A model generated the notes under the pieces. That model was not told the origin of the DNA. It searched no databases and saw nothing but the letters and a program-made list of their open reading frames with translations. Position numbers and translations under genes: made by a program. 11,020 nt of DNA, from positions 1 through 11,020 of the forward strand of contig CBDULQ010000119.1 in assembly GCA_965368115.1 (NCBI GenBank), given 5' to 3'. This document shows positions 1 to 7,034 of this stretch, in pieces; positions within the stretch are counted from its first letter, which is position 1; each line of letters begins with the position of its first letter. This DNA comes from CBDULQ01 sp965368115. GTDB taxonomy: Bacteria > Pseudomonadota > Gammaproteobacteria > SZUA-229.

Positions 1-2
1 GA

Positions 3-59
3 CCTCCATGGATGGAGGAAATGCATGGGATTGCAGGAGCAATCCCTGCCCTGCAATCC
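3..59. repeat. Hairpin-rich dispersed repeat, copy 1
   Basis: This element shares a 19-base identical core (37-55) with copy 2 at 7237-7255. It holds a hairpin with a 6-bp stem, CCTCCA (3-8) and TGGAGG (13-18), around a TGGA loop. A second hairpin has an 8-bp stem, GGGATTGC (27-34) and GCAATCCC (39-46), around an AGGA loop. A longer stem, GGATTGCAGG (28-37) with CCTGCAATCC (50-59), is mutually exclusive with the second hairpin. It lies just past the stop of the acid phosphatase gene, the last gene of the operon. No T-run follows it on either strand, so I do not call it a terminator. It may be a REP- or MITE-like palindromic element. Family identity is unknown to me. Confidence 0.65.
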
Positions 60-81
60 TGAACCCTCGAAATTCGGACGA

Positions 82-948
82 CTATCTGTGTTTTGGCTCA
101 ACCGCCAGAAAATCAAACTTATCCTTCCCGGCAAAAGGTTTCGTCCAGCTGCCGTATGTTGGATTCCCCAACTGAAACCAGTAATTCCCATACAACAACG
201 CATGTCGATCAACGAATTCGAACCGGGCCTCGATTCCGATAGTCTTTACATCAGGGGCTAAATCACCCAGGTCGTCGCCGATCAGCATGGCTATGCGATA
301 CGTTTTGGCAACATATTCACGTCGTTTCTTTTTCTCCGACTGGTCCCAGTCCGGTTTTTGATTTCGCAGCAGCATGAGGTCGGGCTTTTCAAGATCTGGA
401 AACCCCAGTTTTTTCATGTTGTCCAGGGTGTCCTGTCGCTGTGGGCAGGGGTTGGTATGGCCGATTCTTGCCTGACAGCGTCGATTGGTAATATAGACAA
501 TGGCCATGCCGTGTTGCTTTGCGGCTTTGATGAAATCGACGGCACCGGGTATGGCGCTGGCCTGCTTAGCGGCGACCCATCGATCCCAGGTTTCTGAATT
601 CCATTCGCCACTGTCACGTACCAGGCGGGCCTGGTAGATGCTGTTGTCGAGTACGGTTTCATCGATGTCGAGAACGACGGCGGGAGTCAGGTTCTTGTCG
701 TCAGCCAGTGCTGGGCAAGCCGTCGCGAGCTGGCAGTTGTACATCTCCGCCTGTTCGATTGCGGCAGTGATGTCGTGCTGTTTGACTGCCTGGGCTAGGC
801 GATTGGTTGCAGAGTGATAAACGTTCAGGCTGTTACCCCGATACTCGGCGGCCGTTTGCATCCAGAGTACGGCGTTTAAGTTGTCGTTCTGGCGAGCGCA
901 GGCCGTGGTCAGTGAAACGGCAAGTATCAGTAAAATGAGTTTATGCAT
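82..948 (-). CDS. Acid phosphatase / 5'-nucleotidase, lipoprotein e(P4)-like (HAD IIIB)
   Basis: This 288-residue protein belongs to the HAD acid phosphatase group that includes Haemophilus lipoprotein e(P4), a metal-dependent phosphomonoesterase of the outer membrane; the length is close to that family. HAD motif I is DIDET at 94-98, with D94 the expected nucleophile and D96 the acid/base. Motif II is ITNR around T154, a lysine cluster at 206-208 suits motif III, and GDDLGD (224-229) is motif IV. The N-terminus is a short hydrophobic signal ending in C17. The preceding residues TTA are a weak lipobox because position -3 is T rather than L or V, so lipidation is likely but not certain. GGAG at 959-962 lies 10 bases before the ATG. 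It is the last gene of the operon, 35 bases after the TIM-barrel gene. It probably removes phosphate from an organic phosphate outside the cytoplasm; the substrate is unknown. Confidence 0.9.
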   Translation of the reverse strand: MHKLILLILAVSLTTACARQNDNLNAVLWMQTAAEYRGNSLNVYHSATNRLAQAVKQHDITAAIEQAEMYNCQLATACPALADDKNLTPAVVLDIDETVLDNSIYQARLVRDSGEWNSETWDRWVAAKQASAIPGAVDFIKAAKQHGMAIVYITNRRCQARIGHTNPCPQRQDTLDNMKKLGFPDLEKPDLMLLRNQKPDWDQSEKKKRREYVAKTYRIAMLIGDDLGDLAPDVKTIGIEARFEFVDRHALLYGNYWFQLGNPTYGSWTKPFAGKDKFDFLAVEPKHR

Positions 949-983
949 ATGACTATCACTCCGTTGAATTTGAAAATATTCGA

Positions 984-1907
984 TTACAGCTTGACCTGTT
1001 CCCAGGCGGTTTTAAGTGCGCGCTTCGAGCCCGCGATAATGGCTAAAGAATTTTCGCCGGACGAGGGTTTGACTTCGAAACCGACTTTGCCTTTGGAGTC
1101 CCGGGACAGATAACCGATGTTGACCAGGGATTGCAGGAATTCGGTGAGCTGATCGATGCCGACATTGGTTAACGGTGCGCCAAAGTAAGGGTGATTGTCT
1201 CCGTAATGACTGCTATAGGGGTTGTTTGATGCATTTCCGATCTGCGCGCGAACAATAAATTCTCCGGCGGCCTCAATCATTTGCGAAGGTGTTTCATTCA
1301 GAATCGGCGTATGGCTCAGATCGGGAAGCAGGCCGAAGTTGGGTGTTTGTTTGCGGACATCTCCGGCCAGTTGCGCAGCCATGGATGTGGGGCCGACCAG
1401 ACAATCTTTGGAATAGGGCACCTGGTCGAAATTTTCCAGGCACAGGGTAATGTCGTATTGAGAGGCGTATTCGCACAGCTTGATCAGGGAATCGCGAAGG
1501 CGTAGCAATGCTTGCGGCTGGTTCAGGTCGGCGGGATACAGTTTGCCGCTCATTACGCCGCAACTGGGAGAACCGAATTCCGCCGCCTGATCGATGGCGT
1601 TTTTCATGGCGTCGATAGCTCGGGTCCTGTCTACATTGTCGGCGGCTTCCAGCGATAAGCCGGGTATCAGGGTAGCTGGCTGACCGTCGAATTCGACGCT
1701 TACCCGGGCCTGTGACATCACCGAGATAACCTGTTTGCGAACAGTGGCGCTATTGATCGGACCCAGTTCCAGAAAGTCGAAAAAATCATCCTCAACCAGT
1801 GAGGAAACGGTTTCCAGTATCGGACCGTCGCCGTTGAAGCACTGAGGATAAATCATAAACTGCACAATACCGATGTTCATATAGTCGTGTAATGACGCAT
1901 TGTTCAT
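984..1907 (-). CDS. Sugar phosphate isomerase/epimerase-like TIM-barrel protein
   Basis: The 307-residue product resembles the xylose-isomerase-like TIM-barrel superfamily (AP_endonuc_2 fold), whose members isomerise, epimerise or cleave sugars and keto-sugars with a divalent metal. Candidate metal and catalytic residues sit at the ends of predicted strands: E158 in LENFD, D196 and H199 in PDLSH, H234 and H239, and E278 in GFEVKP. No signal peptide is visible, so it should be cytoplasmic. I start at the ATG at 1905-1907 because AGGGAG (1915-1920) lies 7 bases upstream. A TTG 18 codons earlier would overlap the preceding gene and has no such site. It lies 34 bases after the decarboxylase-like gene and 35 before the phosphatase gene. 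In other systems such proteins act next to GMC or GFO/IDH-type dehydrogenases on 3-keto sugars, which fits this neighbourhood but does not prove it. Confidence 0.8.
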   Translation of the reverse strand: MNNASLHDYMNIGIVQFMIYPQCFNGDGPILETVSSLVEDDFFDFLELGPINSATVRKQVISVMSQARVSVEFDGQPATLIPGLSLEAADNVDRTRAIDAMKNAIDQAAEFGSPSCGVMSGKLYPADLNQPQALLRLRDSLIKLCEYASQYDITLCLENFDQVPYSKDCLVGPTSMAAQLAGDVRKQTPNFGLLPDLSHTPILNETPSQMIEAAGEFIVRAQIGNASNNPYSSHYGDNHPYFGAPLTNVGIDQLTEFLQSLVNIGYLSRDSKGKVGFEVKPSSGENSLAIIAGSKRALKTAWEQVKL

Positions 1908-1941
1908 GAAGCTGCTCCCTGCACAGGTTAAAAGAGATCGA

Positions 1942-2700
1942 TTACTGCATGATGTGATCAAGATCGGCCCGGTTAAATTCGGGACTGTCGGGTATGTTCA
2001 TCTGGAAACTGTCGACTTTGTCCAGATACAGAACAGCATTTTTAACGGTGAATTGCAGGACGTGACCGCCGGATGAACGTTGCTGATTCAGAAAATGCAG
2101 GTGATAGCCGGGTACACTGACATTGGTGACATAAGGCGGTGAACGAAAACCGACCATCACGCCGGTCACGTCTTTAAAGTCAAACTTGACTTCATGTTTT
2201 TCGACTTCTGCGAAAGGTTTATAAGGTTTCTTCTGCGCAGCTTCGCTGCGTGCCTGCACATAACTGAATTCGCCTTCTATGCGTAGCGCATAAAATGTAT
2301 TGATCGTGGGCAGCTGTTTGTCGATGTAATCAGCGATGGTCTGCATTGAAAGACCAGATGGCAGTTCGATCATTCGCTCAGCTTCAAAATTGGTCATCAT
2401 CGCCCAGGGCATGATGTCTGTACCGTTTTTTACGTGGGCTACGCCGTCGGCGGTGACCTGGTAGAATATGCCATCGACCACCAGGCCTTCGCCATTGGCC
2501 TTATCCCATAAACCGACGCCGAGATTGCCATGCCGCCGAATCTCGGATACCGGTACCGTGCCGTCATAGACGCCGTTTAACAGGCTGATGACCGGGCCGG
2601 TCTGCCAGATATGCTGCTGTGTCGAGCAGGCAGAGACGCCGGCCAGGTATAACATCAACAGGCTCATTCGATATTGGTATTTAGTTTGTCTTAAGATCAT
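1942..2700 (-). CDS. Acetolactate decarboxylase family protein, predicted lipoprotein
   Basis: This 252-residue protein matches the alpha-acetolactate decarboxylase family (BudA/AlsD), zinc enzymes that turn acetolactate into acetoin. The hallmark block GYHLHF followed by GGH gives H200, H202 and H213, the same 2- and 11-residue spacing as the zinc ligands of the Brevibacillus enzyme. E71 (NGEGL), R151 (QARS) and E241 (PEF) sit where the family has its catalytic acid and arginine residues, so the site looks intact. The N-terminus has basic residues, a hydrophobic stretch and a good lipobox, VSAC, with C25 as the lipid site. The ATG at 2698-2700 gives this signal its charged start and lies inside the end of the GMC gene (20-base overlap); GAGA lies some 8 bases upstream. 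An ATG 11 codons later is possible. No acetolactate synthase or butanediol gene is near, so the natural substrate may differ. Confidence 0.85.
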   Translation of the reverse strand: MILRQTKYQYRMSLLMLYLAGVSACSTQQHIWQTGPVISLLNGVYDGTVPVSEIRRHGNLGVGLWDKANGEGLVVDGIFYQVTADGVAHVKNGTDIMPWAMMTNFEAERMIELPSGLSMQTIADYIDKQLPTINTFYALRIEGEFSYVQARSEAAQKKPYKPFAEVEKHEVKFDFKDVTGVMVGFRSPPYVTNVSVPGYHLHFLNQQRSSGGHVLQFTVKNAVLYLDKVDSFQMNIPDSPEFNRADLDHIMQ

Positions 2701-4522
2701 CGCAAATTTTCTCTGCAGTGCGTAATGCCAGGGCCGACATGGTGAGGGTAGGGTTTGCCGTCCCGGTGGTGGGGAAGGAACCGCAACCGACAATAAACAG
2801 GTTGCTGTGATCCCAGCTACGTTGATAGCTGTCTACGACCGAATTATCGGCCCTGGTGCCCATGGTGTGTGTGCCGATGACATGGCCGGCACCGCGGAAT
2901 TGATAACGGATACCGTTGTAATTAAATATACCGGGCTCGTTGTCATTGTCCGGGATCGAGGTGTCCCAGCTGACCTCCGCCATTTTGAAGAGTTGTTGTG
3001 CGACGTCGTCTGATTCGGCGTAACCCTTGACCGTGTACTCACCGTCGGTGCCAGGATAGGTGACGTCTTTCGCTTCACCCATAATTTCGTAGTGCACCTC
3101 CGGACGTGGCAGGCCGAAGCGATCCATGTATTGCGTTGAAGGTTTAATGTAACTGGATTGCAGCGGCGTGGCCTCCAGCTCCATGGCAACGCGAATCTGA
3201 TGGGTGCATTCTGCGTGTAACTGTTTCTTCAGTGCTGCGCCGAATAGTGCTTGTCCACTGATGGGGGTAACCAGATCAGTTACATTGCTTTGCGGTGCGC
3301 CGGCTGACCAGTTCCAGCCTTCGTTGCCGATCTCGATGCGATAAGCCGCTCGTTGTTTTCGTGTTGCACCACCACGAAAGTCCGGAATGCCTGAAGTGGA
3401 GAGCGGGCCGCGAAAAGGGTATACCGGTTCGTTGGCAGTTTTTCCCCAGGCTACCAGACAAATGTGGTCCATCAGGTTTTTACCGACCTGGCCGCTTGAG
3501 TTGGCCACGGTCTTGCCGTCTTTCCACTCGGACATCAACAGCAGTTTGGGGTTTTCGATGGCATGTGCAGCAAGAATGTAACGCCGGGCGCTAACGGAAT
3601 CCTCCTTGCCGTCCCAGGTTTTATAATGCAGGGCGCTGACCTGGTCACTGGATGGGTCGATTTCGACTTTATACACAATGGCTCGACTGAGCAGTTTTGC
3701 CGGAACGCTGGTCGTGCCGTTTTTGGTGCTATGCGCGCGGGTGGCTTTGTTGAGGTGAACGGTGGCATCGTATTTGGCCTGAATGGGACACACCGGTACG
3801 CAACTGGTGTTACCCATACAGGGCGGCCGGTTGTCATAGCCAATGGTGTTTCTGGCCTGTGGTGTTGATACTACATTAAGCTTAACGCCATTTATCGATT
3901 GATCGTTAAGCTTGCTCATGAAGTACTCGTCGAGATAACTGGTGGGTACTTCAGGCATGGGGTAGGCCGTGGAATGTTTAATACCGATCACTTCGTCCGA
4001 TGCCAGGTTGCCGGCGACGCCGAGTTCCGATTCGGCACGGGTGTACCAGGGTTCGAGGTCGTCATAGTCGACTGGCCAGTCAACTGCAAAACCAAATTGG
4101 CTTGCAGTCTTGAAATCTTCCGGTAGGAAGCGTAAACAGGTGCCCAGCCAGTGTTGCGTGGTGCCGCCAACAAGGCGTTCATAATTGCTGCCGAAGGATA
4201 CCGATCCGGTTTGCACGAGATAGTAACGGGAATCGGTGTTATAAGCGTCCGGGTTTTTCCATTGTGGACTTATAGGTACTCCGGGGTGTGGAGCGGACGG
4301 GGAGGGGTCCTGGTCTTCCGGGCTGCCTGCTCGGGTATAGGGTGCGTCAGGTGTTTTGATCGTGGCGGCATAATAGGTGTCGATATACGATTGCCGGTTG
4401 TTCGCCTGGTCACCGGCTTCCAGAATCAGTACGGAGAATCCCGCTTCGGACAATTGGTTGGCTATCAGGGCTCCGGAAATACCGGCGCCGACGACGACTG
4501 CATCGTAATGTTCATTACTCAT
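2681..4522 (-). CDS. GMC-family FAD-dependent dehydrogenase with Fe-S-type cysteine motif
   Basis: The 613-residue product is a GMC oxidoreductase, resembling the large subunits of bacterial glucose, gluconate, fructose and sorbitol dehydrogenases that oxidise an alcohol group with FAD. The FAD Rossmann motif GAGISG is at 12-17, with E35 ending the second strand. GGTTQHW (119-125) is the FAD-side family motif. H547 (GHVIGTHTMG) and N590 (TANPTLT) form the expected His-Asn catalytic pair. C235, C241 and C245 follow C-x5-C-x3-C within CMGNTSCVPVCP, the pattern that holds a 3Fe-4S cluster in the Burkholderia FAD glucose dehydrogenase. The Rossmann motif begins almost at residue 7, so there is no room for a signal peptide. 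GGGAG (4531-4535) lies 8 bases before the ATG, which overlaps the small-subunit stop as TAATG, suggesting translational coupling. Substrate unknown. Confidence 0.92.
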   Translation of the reverse strand: MSNEHYDAVVVGAGISGALIANQLSEAGFSVLILEAGDQANNRQSYIDTYYAATIKTPDAPYTRAGSPEDQDPSPSAPHPGVPISPQWKNPDAYNTDSRYYLVQTGSVSFGSNYERLVGGTTQHWLGTCLRFLPEDFKTASQFGFAVDWPVDYDDLEPWYTRAESELGVAGNLASDEVIGIKHSTAYPMPEVPTSYLDEYFMSKLNDQSINGVKLNVVSTPQARNTIGYDNRPPCMGNTSCVPVCPIQAKYDATVHLNKATRAHSTKNGTTSVPAKLLSRAIVYKVEIDPSSDQVSALHYKTWDGKEDSVSARRYILAAHAIENPKLLLMSEWKDGKTVANSSGQVGKNLMDHICLVAWGKTANEPVYPFRGPLSTSGIPDFRGGATRKQRAAYRIEIGNEGWNWSAGAPQSNVTDLVTPISGQALFGAALKKQLHAECTHQIRVAMELEATPLQSSYIKPSTQYMDRFGLPRPEVHYEIMGEAKDVTYPGTDGEYTVKGYAESDDVAQQLFKMAEVSWDTSIPDNDNEPGIFNYNGIRYQFRGAGHVIGTHTMGTRADNSVVDSYQRSWDHSNLFIVGCGSFPTTGTANPTLTMSALALRTAEKICDDLKTN

Positions 4523-5289
4523 TATTCAGACTCCCTGTATTCGGATGACACGCGAGGGGCAACAGATTGCAGGCCGGTGTATTGAGTGCCTTCCGGTTTG
4601 TACTGCCAGTAAAACTGTTCGTTGGTGTCGGCATAACCCATGGGATGCGCCTGGATGGCGCGCCATACCAGGCCCTGTATATACTGATTGTTGTCAGGGG
4701 TACCCTGTACGCCGTTAATGCTGGCGTTGTACCAGAGTATGGTGATGTCCTGTATCAGCGACAGATACGCCTGGTATGTGTCGGTCACGTGGCCGTTGGC
4801 ATCGAGTACATCGGGGTTGGTGGAAAACTGTTCGAGCAATTGATTCAGTTGTCCGTTTTTTGCAGCGTCCGATTCGCTGTTCAGGCGGTCGATATAAATT
4901 TGCGCGAGTACCTTGTCGTCAAGGTCGTCGAAACCAGTTAGCACTTGTGACAAGGCCAGGAAGGTGCCTGCCTGCGGGCCTGGAATAACCGGTTTGACCG
5001 GAGCGGTACCTTCCTGGCAACCCTGGTCGATCCACTGGCTGAACAGGTCGATTTGCGCCTGCGGCCAGGGGCCGGTGTATTTCGGCATGACATGGACTTC
5101 GGGCAGCTCGCTCCAGCCGGCAGGGTCGGGTTTGCCGTCGACCATGCGAGGTTTTAAAGACAGCAAAATGGTTTTGGCATGCTGTTTCACCTGCTGATAG
5201 TTCCATAAGTCCACGTAATACATCATTTTGATTCGGTCATACTGGGTGAACAGGGGTTTGATGTCTTGATAGAAAGTAAGCTCAGCCAT
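4522..5289 (-). CDS. GMC dehydrogenase small-subunit-like fusion protein with heme-less cytochrome-like N-domain
   Basis: This 255-residue protein has two parts. Residues 1-93 resemble the cytochrome-like domain with the pattern DIKPLF...MPKYTGPW...LFSQWIDQG, but there is no CxxCH and C91 is the only cysteine, so it cannot bind a c-type heme. A Pro-rich linker (about 94-107) follows. Residues 108-232 resemble the FAD-SLDH / gluconate dehydrogenase subunit 3 group: LSQVLTGFDDLDDKVLAQIY, then ILWYNASI, then W229 and P232 near the end. Such small subunits bind GMC catalytic subunits and usually bring a Tat signal for export; here none is present. AGGAG (5299-5303) lies 9 bases before the ATG, within the end of the cytochrome gene. 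Likely it is the partner of the GMC enzyme encoded directly after it. Confidence is high that it is a gene, moderate for the C-domain assignment and lower for the N-domain assignment. Confidence 0.75.
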   Translation of the reverse strand: MAELTFYQDIKPLFTQYDRIKMMYYVDLWNYQQVKQHAKTILLSLKPRMVDGKPDPAGWSELPEVHVMPKYTGPWPQAQIDLFSQWIDQGCQEGTAPVKPVIPGPQAGTFLALSQVLTGFDDLDDKVLAQIYIDRLNSESDAAKNGQLNQLLEQFSTNPDVLDANGHVTDTYQAYLSLIQDITILWYNASINGVQGTPDNNQYIQGLVWRAIQAHPMGYADTNEQFYWQYKPEGTQYTGLQSVAPRVSSEYRESE

Positions 5290-5295
5290 GTTGCA

Positions 5296-6756
5296 TTACT
5301 CCTGTAGTGCGGTCGTGTCATCATCGCCTTTACAGCGATAGGTGTTGTCCGGTTGTAAGGTGCAGCCCTGCATTTGCGCTTCCATTAACATGCCCCACAT
5401 GAATCGTGTCTTTACTCGGCCTTTGAACCACTGCTCTGCGCCGGTTATGGTGCCGGTTGCCTGGTAATTGCCCAGTAACATATTCGCCGGACTGGATGAG
5501 CGGTTAGTGGTCGGATAAGCAGCGGCGTGATGACAAGTCATGCAATTGCTGTGTGATCCGTGGTCCTGTGGGTTCATGAAAATTGGTCCCTCGATAGGTG
5601 GTTCGAGGTAAGGATTGAAAGCAATTTGTGGCTGCTTGGCACTGTCGTCAAAATAATAGGCGGTGGCCACGTTAAAATGGGTGAAAGGCGATTTGACGGT
5701 CGGTTGATCGGTATCTTCCGGGAACGGTGACCACCAGAATGTTTGCCAGGTCCAGTTGCTGAATTCGGCAGTGGTGACATGCATGCCGACCAGGAGTGCC
5801 AGGTCACAGGGTTGAAGATCGTTTACGTCAACGCCGCCGATAGTAAAAATATTACCGGCCTTGATGTAATCAACGTCGGCCTGGGTAAGAGGAACGGCGT
5901 AGAAATCACTGGCGTTTACGACTTTGTCAGGTTTAACCATACGTTTAACGAAGCCGTTAGGTCCGAGTATCTTCACTGGGTAGGCTTTCTCGGGATCGGC
6001 TTTCCCGGTCGGATCATACAGGACGAATTGAGTCCAGGTGCTGACGACCGGATGGTCTGGCGTCAGGGTGCCGTTGATGTCGAGATGTGGTCCTTTCCAG
6101 TAAGGCATCATCACCGGTTTGTTTCGGGGGACGACCCAGAAGGTGGGTTTTAACATGGTAGCCGAGTCAGGCGGGATGGCGTTTATGATGCGGTCGACGA
6201 TTGGGGTTCCGTCTTTGTCCATCTGCTGATTGATCTTGATGAAGGTGCGTTCATCATAGAATTTATTTTTGTCGACCCAGTTCAGGAACTCGATGCTGTA
6301 TTTATTGAATGACAGTACCTGGGCGCCACCCGCCTGCCGAGGCAAATGAAATCCTCGACAATGCTCTCCCGCCAAACAGGTTGCCGGACGTTGAAATGTT
6401 TCAGCTTCACCGTACCAGGTGTCCCAGACGGCTATGTCGACTTGCTGTGCGCATTCACCGGAGTTCGGGTATTTCTGTCCGGTACGGGCGGTGATGCCGC
6501 CCCATAAACGCCAGGCATGCTCGCGGACTTTTTTCAGGTCTTTATTTTTTGCCCAGTCGGCAACTTGATCGGGTCTGTAAATGGCACGGTTTGAGGCAAC
6601 ATAGTCAATCGAAGTGTCGGCGACCATGTGTGATGGTGAGTTGCTGTTCAGTTGGCTTGAGCTTGATGATGAACTGATTTCGGAATCGTTTTTACAGGAT
6701 GCCAGTGTAATTAGAACGGCGAAACTACAAAGCATGACCTGGTGCAGTCGTCTCAT
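5296..6756 (-). CDS. Lipoprotein with a single c-type heme motif, otherwise unrecognised
   Basis: This 486-residue protein is the first gene of the operon. The signal is basic (MRR), then hydrophobic, ending in a canonical lipobox LASC with C21 as the lipid site, followed by a run of eight serines (27-34), a typical flexible tether. One c-type heme site, CMTCH (C405, C408, H409), lies near the C-terminus within a short region (about 400-480) rich in Met and Trp that may hold the sixth ligand. The roughly 370 residues before it are Trp- and Pro-rich, and I do not recognise a named domain; four further Cys between the lipid site and the heme site may form disulfides. I chose the ATG at 6754-6756 because AAGGAG lies 7 bases upstream; an ATG 8 codons earlier lacks this. 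It probably passes electrons from the oxidation pathway in the envelope, or binds substrate. Its stop is 6 bases from the next start. Confidence 0.85.
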   Translation of the reverse strand: MRRLHQVMLCSFAVLITLASCKNDSEISSSSSSSQLNSNSPSHMVADTSIDYVASNRAIYRPDQVADWAKNKDLKKVREHAWRLWGGITARTGQKYPNSGECAQQVDIAVWDTWYGEAETFQRPATCLAGEHCRGFHLPRQAGGAQVLSFNKYSIEFLNWVDKNKFYDERTFIKINQQMDKDGTPIVDRIINAIPPDSATMLKPTFWVVPRNKPVMMPYWKGPHLDINGTLTPDHPVVSTWTQFVLYDPTGKADPEKAYPVKILGPNGFVKRMVKPDKVVNASDFYAVPLTQADVDYIKAGNIFTIGGVDVNDLQPCDLALLVGMHVTTAEFSNWTWQTFWWSPFPEDTDQPTVKSPFTHFNVATAYYFDDSAKQPQIAFNPYLEPPIEGPIFMNPQDHGSHSNCMTCHHAAAYPTTNRSSSPANMLLGNYQATGTITGAEQWFKGRVKTRFMWGMLMEAQMQGCTLQPDNTYRCKGDDDTTALQE

Positions 6757-6763
6757 TGTGACT

Positions 6764-6769
6764 CTCCTT
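6764..6769 (-). promoter_or_regulatory. Strong Shine-Dalgarno that sets the start of the cytochrome lipoprotein gene
   Basis: AAGGAG on the minus strand is spaced 7 bases from the ATG at 6754-6756. It decides between that start and the in-frame ATG at 6778-6780, which lies upstream of the site and inside a hairpin loop. Confidence 0.85.
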
Positions 6770-6771
6770 GT

Positions 6772-6792
6772 TAGGGGCATGTTGGTCCCCTA
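6772..6792 (-). promoter_or_regulatory. Hairpin directly before the first Shine-Dalgarno of the operon
   Basis: Six-base arms TAGGGG and CCCCTA pair perfectly around a 9-base loop. The hairpin ends 2 bases before AAGGAG of the first operon gene. It could stabilise the 5' end of the mRNA or affect ribosome access. Function is inferred only from position. Confidence 0.4.
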
Positions 6793-6890
6793 TTTATTTG
6801 AATCTGACGCAGACAGCTAAAGTTCGTAATGAATCTTGTGGTCAAAGGCGATATTAAAATCGGTAGAATGCGCTCTAGACCGTAACGCGG

Positions 6891-6952
6891 AAGGAATTTT
6901 ATAAATCAAGTCTTAAATCTGAATGGGGCAAGTCCATTTAGCGTAATTCCTT
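6891..6952 (-). promoter_or_regulatory. Candidate structured leader element of the operon mRNA
   Basis: An outer stem pairs AAGGAATT (6891-6898) with AATTCCTT (6945-6952). An inner stem pairs 6919-6926 with 6934-6941, eight pairs including one G-T, around a 7-base loop. A competing pairing joins ATCAAG (6905-6910) and CTTGAT (6950-6955). If transcription starts further upstream, this would fold in the 5' leader. It matches no riboswitch class I know; chance pairing in A/T-rich DNA is possible. Confidence 0.3.
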
Positions 6953-7034
6953 GATGTGTGCCGGGGCGATAATTGTTTGGCGGCCGTTCGTGTTCGTGCC
7001 TGCTTCACGATATGGTTAATTACTATTCAAGTTG

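Noticed and set aside
28..59. Long hairpin after the phosphatase gene as operon terminator
   Set aside because: No T-run follows on the minus strand and the sequence belongs to the dispersed repeat; it may still slow decay of the mRNA, but termination cannot be claimed.
1127..1138. Twelve-base match to the repeat (GGGATTGCAGGA) inside the TIM-barrel gene
   Set aside because: It lies in conserved coding sequence, lacks the rest of the repeat and its hairpins, and is short enough to be chance.
1908..1961. N-terminal extension of the TIM-barrel protein from a TTG start
   Set aside because: It overlaps the end of the decarboxylase-like gene and has no Shine-Dalgarno, whereas the ATG at 1905-1907 has AGGGAG 7 bases upstream and begins just before the first predicted strand.
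2701..2793. Longer start of the decarboxylase-like gene inside the GMC gene
   Set aside because: The extra 31 residues are a shadow of the conserved GMC C-terminus and would bury the lipoprotein signal inside the protein.
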